A stretch of DNA of 6,572 nucleotides, taken from NCBI GenBank assembly GCA_045660565.1, contig JAZRDX010000174.1:1-6572 (forward strand). Reading direction: 5' to 3'. The notes under the pieces were generated by a model. It worked only from the letters and a program-made list of their open reading frames with translations. It was not told where the DNA came from and did not search any database. Shown one piece after another: positions 4,803-6,572 of this stretch. The position numbers were made by a program, and so were the translations under genes. Source of the stretch: SIG673 sp045660565 (GTDB lineage Bacteria; Bacillota; Clostridia; Oscillospirales; CAG-272). Every line of letters starts with the position of its first letter. Within the stretch, counting starts at the first letter, position 1.

Positions 4803-5993
4803 TTATTTCAATTTCTGCTCTTCCTTAAGCTTTTTAACAAAGCTTTCCATCTTTTTAAGAGCCGCAGTGATATGCTTTACCGAATATGCGTAAGAAATTC
4901 TTGCAAAGCCTTCTCCACATTCTCCGAACGCTGTTCCGGGAACTATTGCAACCTTTTCCTCGAAAAGCAGTCTTTCACAAAATTCCTCGCTGCTCATTCC
5001 GAATCCGCTAACGTTAGGATATACGTAAAATGCTCCTTCAGGCTCGAAACACGGTATCCCTATGTTTCGCAGTCCGTCAACGATAAGACGTCTTCTGCGG
5101 TCGTACTCCTCTGTCATAGCCTTTATATCCGCATCACCGTTTTTAAGAGCCTCAATAGCGGCAAACTGGCTCGTCGTCGGCGCGCACATAATCGCGTACT
5201 GATGAATTTTATACATCTGCTCGGTGATTTCGTGCGGAGCGGCAACGTAACCCATTCTCCACCCGGTCATTGCGTATGCCTTTGAAAAACCGTTTACAAC
5301 AACTGTTCTCTCTCTCATGCCGTCTATTGACGCAAATGAAACGTGTTTTTTTCCATTATACGTCATTTCTGCATATATTTCATCGGAAAGAACCATTATA
5401 TTCGTGTCTCTGATAATGTCCGCAATAGCTTCAAGCTCTTCTTTTGTCATTATAGCGCCCGTCGGGTTGTTCGGGAAAGGGAGAACGAGAAGCTTTGTTT
5501 TAGGGGTTATAGCTGCCTTTAAAGCCTCGGGCGTAAGCTTGAACTTATCCTTTTCGTAGGTGGGAAGAAAAACAGGCTTTCCTCCCGCCATTTCAGTCAT
5601 AGGACCGTAGCAAACGAATGACGGAGTGGGAATTATTACCTCGTCTCCGTTATTTACAATAGCTCTGATGGCTATGTCGATGCCCTCGCTTCCGCCGATG
5701 GTAACTATAATCTCGTTTTTAGGATTGTACGTAAGCTCAAAGCGTCTCGAAAGATAGTTTGAAATCTCCTCGCGAAGCGACATAAGTCCGCTGTTTGAGG
5801 TATAGTATGTTTCGCCGTCCTCAAGGCTCTTTATGGCTTTATCTCTTATATGCCACGGTGTAACAAAGTCCGGTTGACCGACGGTAAGTGCAATAACGCC
5901 CTTTATTTCGTCGAGCATATCAAAAAACTTACGTATACCGGAGGGCTTTAGCCCAATAGCCTTTTCGGACAGAATTTTATTGTATTCTATCAC
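4803..5993 (-). CDS. Class I/II PLP-dependent aminotransferase
   Basis: This is a pyridoxal-phosphate aminotransferase of fold type I, in the large AspC/aromatic subgroup, 396 aa, the normal length. It moves amino groups between an amino acid and a 2-oxo acid in the cytoplasm. Key residues are visible: the PLP Schiff-base Lys238 in SKAYAMTGWR (237-246), Asp204 contacting the pyridine nitrogen and Tyr207 in SDEIY, the NNPTG loop (175-179), and Arg365 in FARISYAY for the substrate carboxylate. The start is a GTG at 5993, with AGAGG 9 nt upstream. It overlaps the stop of the regulator gene by 4 nt (GTGA), so translation is probably coupled. B. subtilis PatA-like, aspartate and aromatic enzymes look alike at this level. 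I cannot name the substrate, though the Lrp partner supports amino-acid metabolism. Confidence 0.93.
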   Translation of the reverse strand: MIEYNKILSEKAIGLKPSGIRKFFDMLDEIKGVIALTVGQPDFVTPWHIRDKAIKSLEDGETYYTSNSGLMSLREEISNYLSRRFELTYNPKNEIIVTIGGSEGIDIAIRAIVNNGDEVIIPTPSFVCYGPMTEMAGGKPVFLPTYEKDKFKLTPEALKAAITPKTKLLVLPFPNNPTGAIMTKEELEAIADIIRDTNIMVLSDEIYAEMTYNGKKHVSFASIDGMRERTVVVNGFSKAYAMTGWRMGYVAAPHEITEQMYKIHQYAIMCAPTTSQFAAIEALKNGDADIKAMTEEYDRRRRLIVDGLRNIGIPCFEPEGAFYVYPNVSGFGMSSEEFCERLLFEEKVAIVPGTAFGECGEGFARISYAYSVKHITAALKKMESFVKKLKEEQKLK

Positions 5994-6466
5994 AGTATAT
6001 TACCTCTCTTGTCTTCTTCCGAGGAATTATATATAACACCTTTATCCTTATATTTTTTAAGAATGAAGTGCGTGGCGGTTGAAACAATGCCGTCCATCGT
6101 CGCAAGTCTGTTAAACACGAAATCGGAAACCTCTTTTAACGTTTTTCCCTCGATAACAACGAGAAGGTCATATCCGCCGCTCATAAGGTGGACGCTCTGA
6201 ACCTCGGGGTGCAGGCAGATTGTTTCCGCTATTCTGTCAAATCCAAGGTCTTTTTGAGGGGAAACCTTAAGCTCTATCATAGCGTTAACGTATGCTCTGT
6301 CGGTCTTATCCCAGTCTACAAGAGTTTTATAACCTACGATAGTTCCGTCCTCCTCGTATTTTGCAATTGCTTTTTTTACCTCATGCTCGGTTTTATCGCA
6401 CATTACCGCAAGCTGCGCGGGAGTAAGCTGCGCGTTGCTTTCCAAAAGTTTAAGAATAGTATGCAT
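5990..6466 (-). CDS. Lrp/AsnC family transcriptional regulator
   Basis: The 158-aa protein is a DNA-binding regulator of the feast/famine type. It has an N-terminal winged helix-turn-helix (about 3-48, with ILKLLESN, the Leu-Ala core and EEDGTIVGY) and a C-terminal RAM ligand-sensing domain (about 60-140, with SGGYDLLVVIEG at 96-107 and FILKKYKD at 134-141). Such proteins form dimers and octamers and sense amino acids. I chose the ATG at 6466, because GGAG lies 5 nt upstream and the protein then starts close to the family start. An in-frame TTG at 6487 has no such site. The protein lacks the few residues before the first helix seen in E. coli Lrp, and its recognition helix (TEHEVKKAIAKYEEDG) is rather acidic. 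The gene leads straight into the aminotransferase with a 4-nt overlap, so it probably controls that operon and itself. Confidence 0.93.
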   Translation of the reverse strand: MHTILKLLESNAQLTPAQLAVMCDKTEHEVKKAIAKYEEDGTIVGYKTLVDWDKTDRAYVNAMIELKVSPQKDLGFDRIAETICLHPEVQSVHLMSGGYDLLVVIEGKTLKEVSDFVFNRLATMDGIVSTATHFILKKYKDKGVIYNSSEEDKRGNIL

Positions 6467-6572
6467 ATTTTCTCCAATCTGGCGCAAAAGGGCTATCTCA
6501 TTATGTTATTGTGTTTAGTATCTGTTTGTTACAAAATTTAAATTTCCACTTGAATTTTTTCACCGTTTTTTA
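6467..6572. promoter_or_regulatory. Upstream region of the Lrp-aminotransferase operon
   Basis: This holds the leader and presumably the promoter and operator of the operon, but I could not pick a convincing -35/-10 pair on the minus strand. The one clear element is the perfect 12-bp palindrome AAATTTAAATTT at 6534-6545, about 70 bp before the start codon. AT-rich palindromes of this kind are typical of Lrp-family sites, but also common by chance. The window ends at 6572, so part of the control region may be missing. Confidence 0.35.

Noticed and set aside
4776..5285. Long plus-strand open frame opposite the aminotransferase gene
   Set aside because: It is an antisense shadow of a well-conserved gene, with Cys/Arg/Ser-rich composition, no domain and no ribosome binding site.
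6188..6541. Plus-strand open frame opposite the start of the regulator gene
   Set aside because: It runs antisense to the conserved Lrp coding region and has no ribosome binding site or domain.

Overview
The window looks like chromosomal DNA from a low-to-moderate-GC Gram-positive bacterium, most likely a Clostridia/Oscillospiraceae-type gut Firmicute. The grounds are strong GGAG- and AGGTGA-type Shine-Dalgarno sites, consensus sigma-A promoters (TTGACA-17-TATAAT), AT-rich intergenic DNA, short U-tailed terminators, and relatives of Firmicutes families (Gram-positive ABC-F, RlmA, DUF1653, Lrp-aminotransferase pair). The assignment is inferred from style, not from a search.

Layout. Positions 1-848 are very AT-rich and gene-poor. 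They hold one convincing small gene (528-671, minus, 47 aa, coiled-coil-like, perfect Shine-Dalgarno) and a strong two-way terminator hairpin (276-314). From 849 to 3316 the minus strand carries a compact three-gene unit read right to left: an acyl carrier protein, a small DUF4234-like membrane protein and an ABC-F ribosome-associated ATPase. The last two genes are separated by 2 nt. The ACP promoter lies back to back with a consensus promoter that drives the plus-strand rlmA-type 23S rRNA methyltransferase gene (3468-4292). A minus-strand tRNA-Ser(CGA) gene (4326-4414) converges on rlmA, and the two share a bidirectional terminator packed into about 33 bp. Further right, the minus strand carries an Lrp/AsnC regulator (5990-6466), then a class I/II PLP aminotransferase that overlaps it by 4 nt (GTGA), then a terminator-like hairpin, then a small DUF1653 protein (4533-4745).

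How the genes may work together. The Lrp-aminotransferase pair reads as a self-contained amino-acid metabolism unit in which an amino-acid-responsive regulator controls an aminotransferase. The ABC-F protein, RlmA and the tRNA all belong to translation. ABC-F and RlmA both concern the peptidyl-transferase/exit-tunnel region in known relatives, but they are transcribed divergently, so a functional link is only a suggestion. The least ordinary arrangement is the ACP-DUF4234-ABC-F unit: the ACP has no fatty-acid synthesis genes beside it and carries a charged C-terminal tail. The other item of note is the orphan 47-aa coiled-coil gene in the AT-rich left end. I see no CRISPR array, insertion sequence, phage gene or toxin-antitoxin pair. 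Most of the window is ordinary housekeeping DNA.
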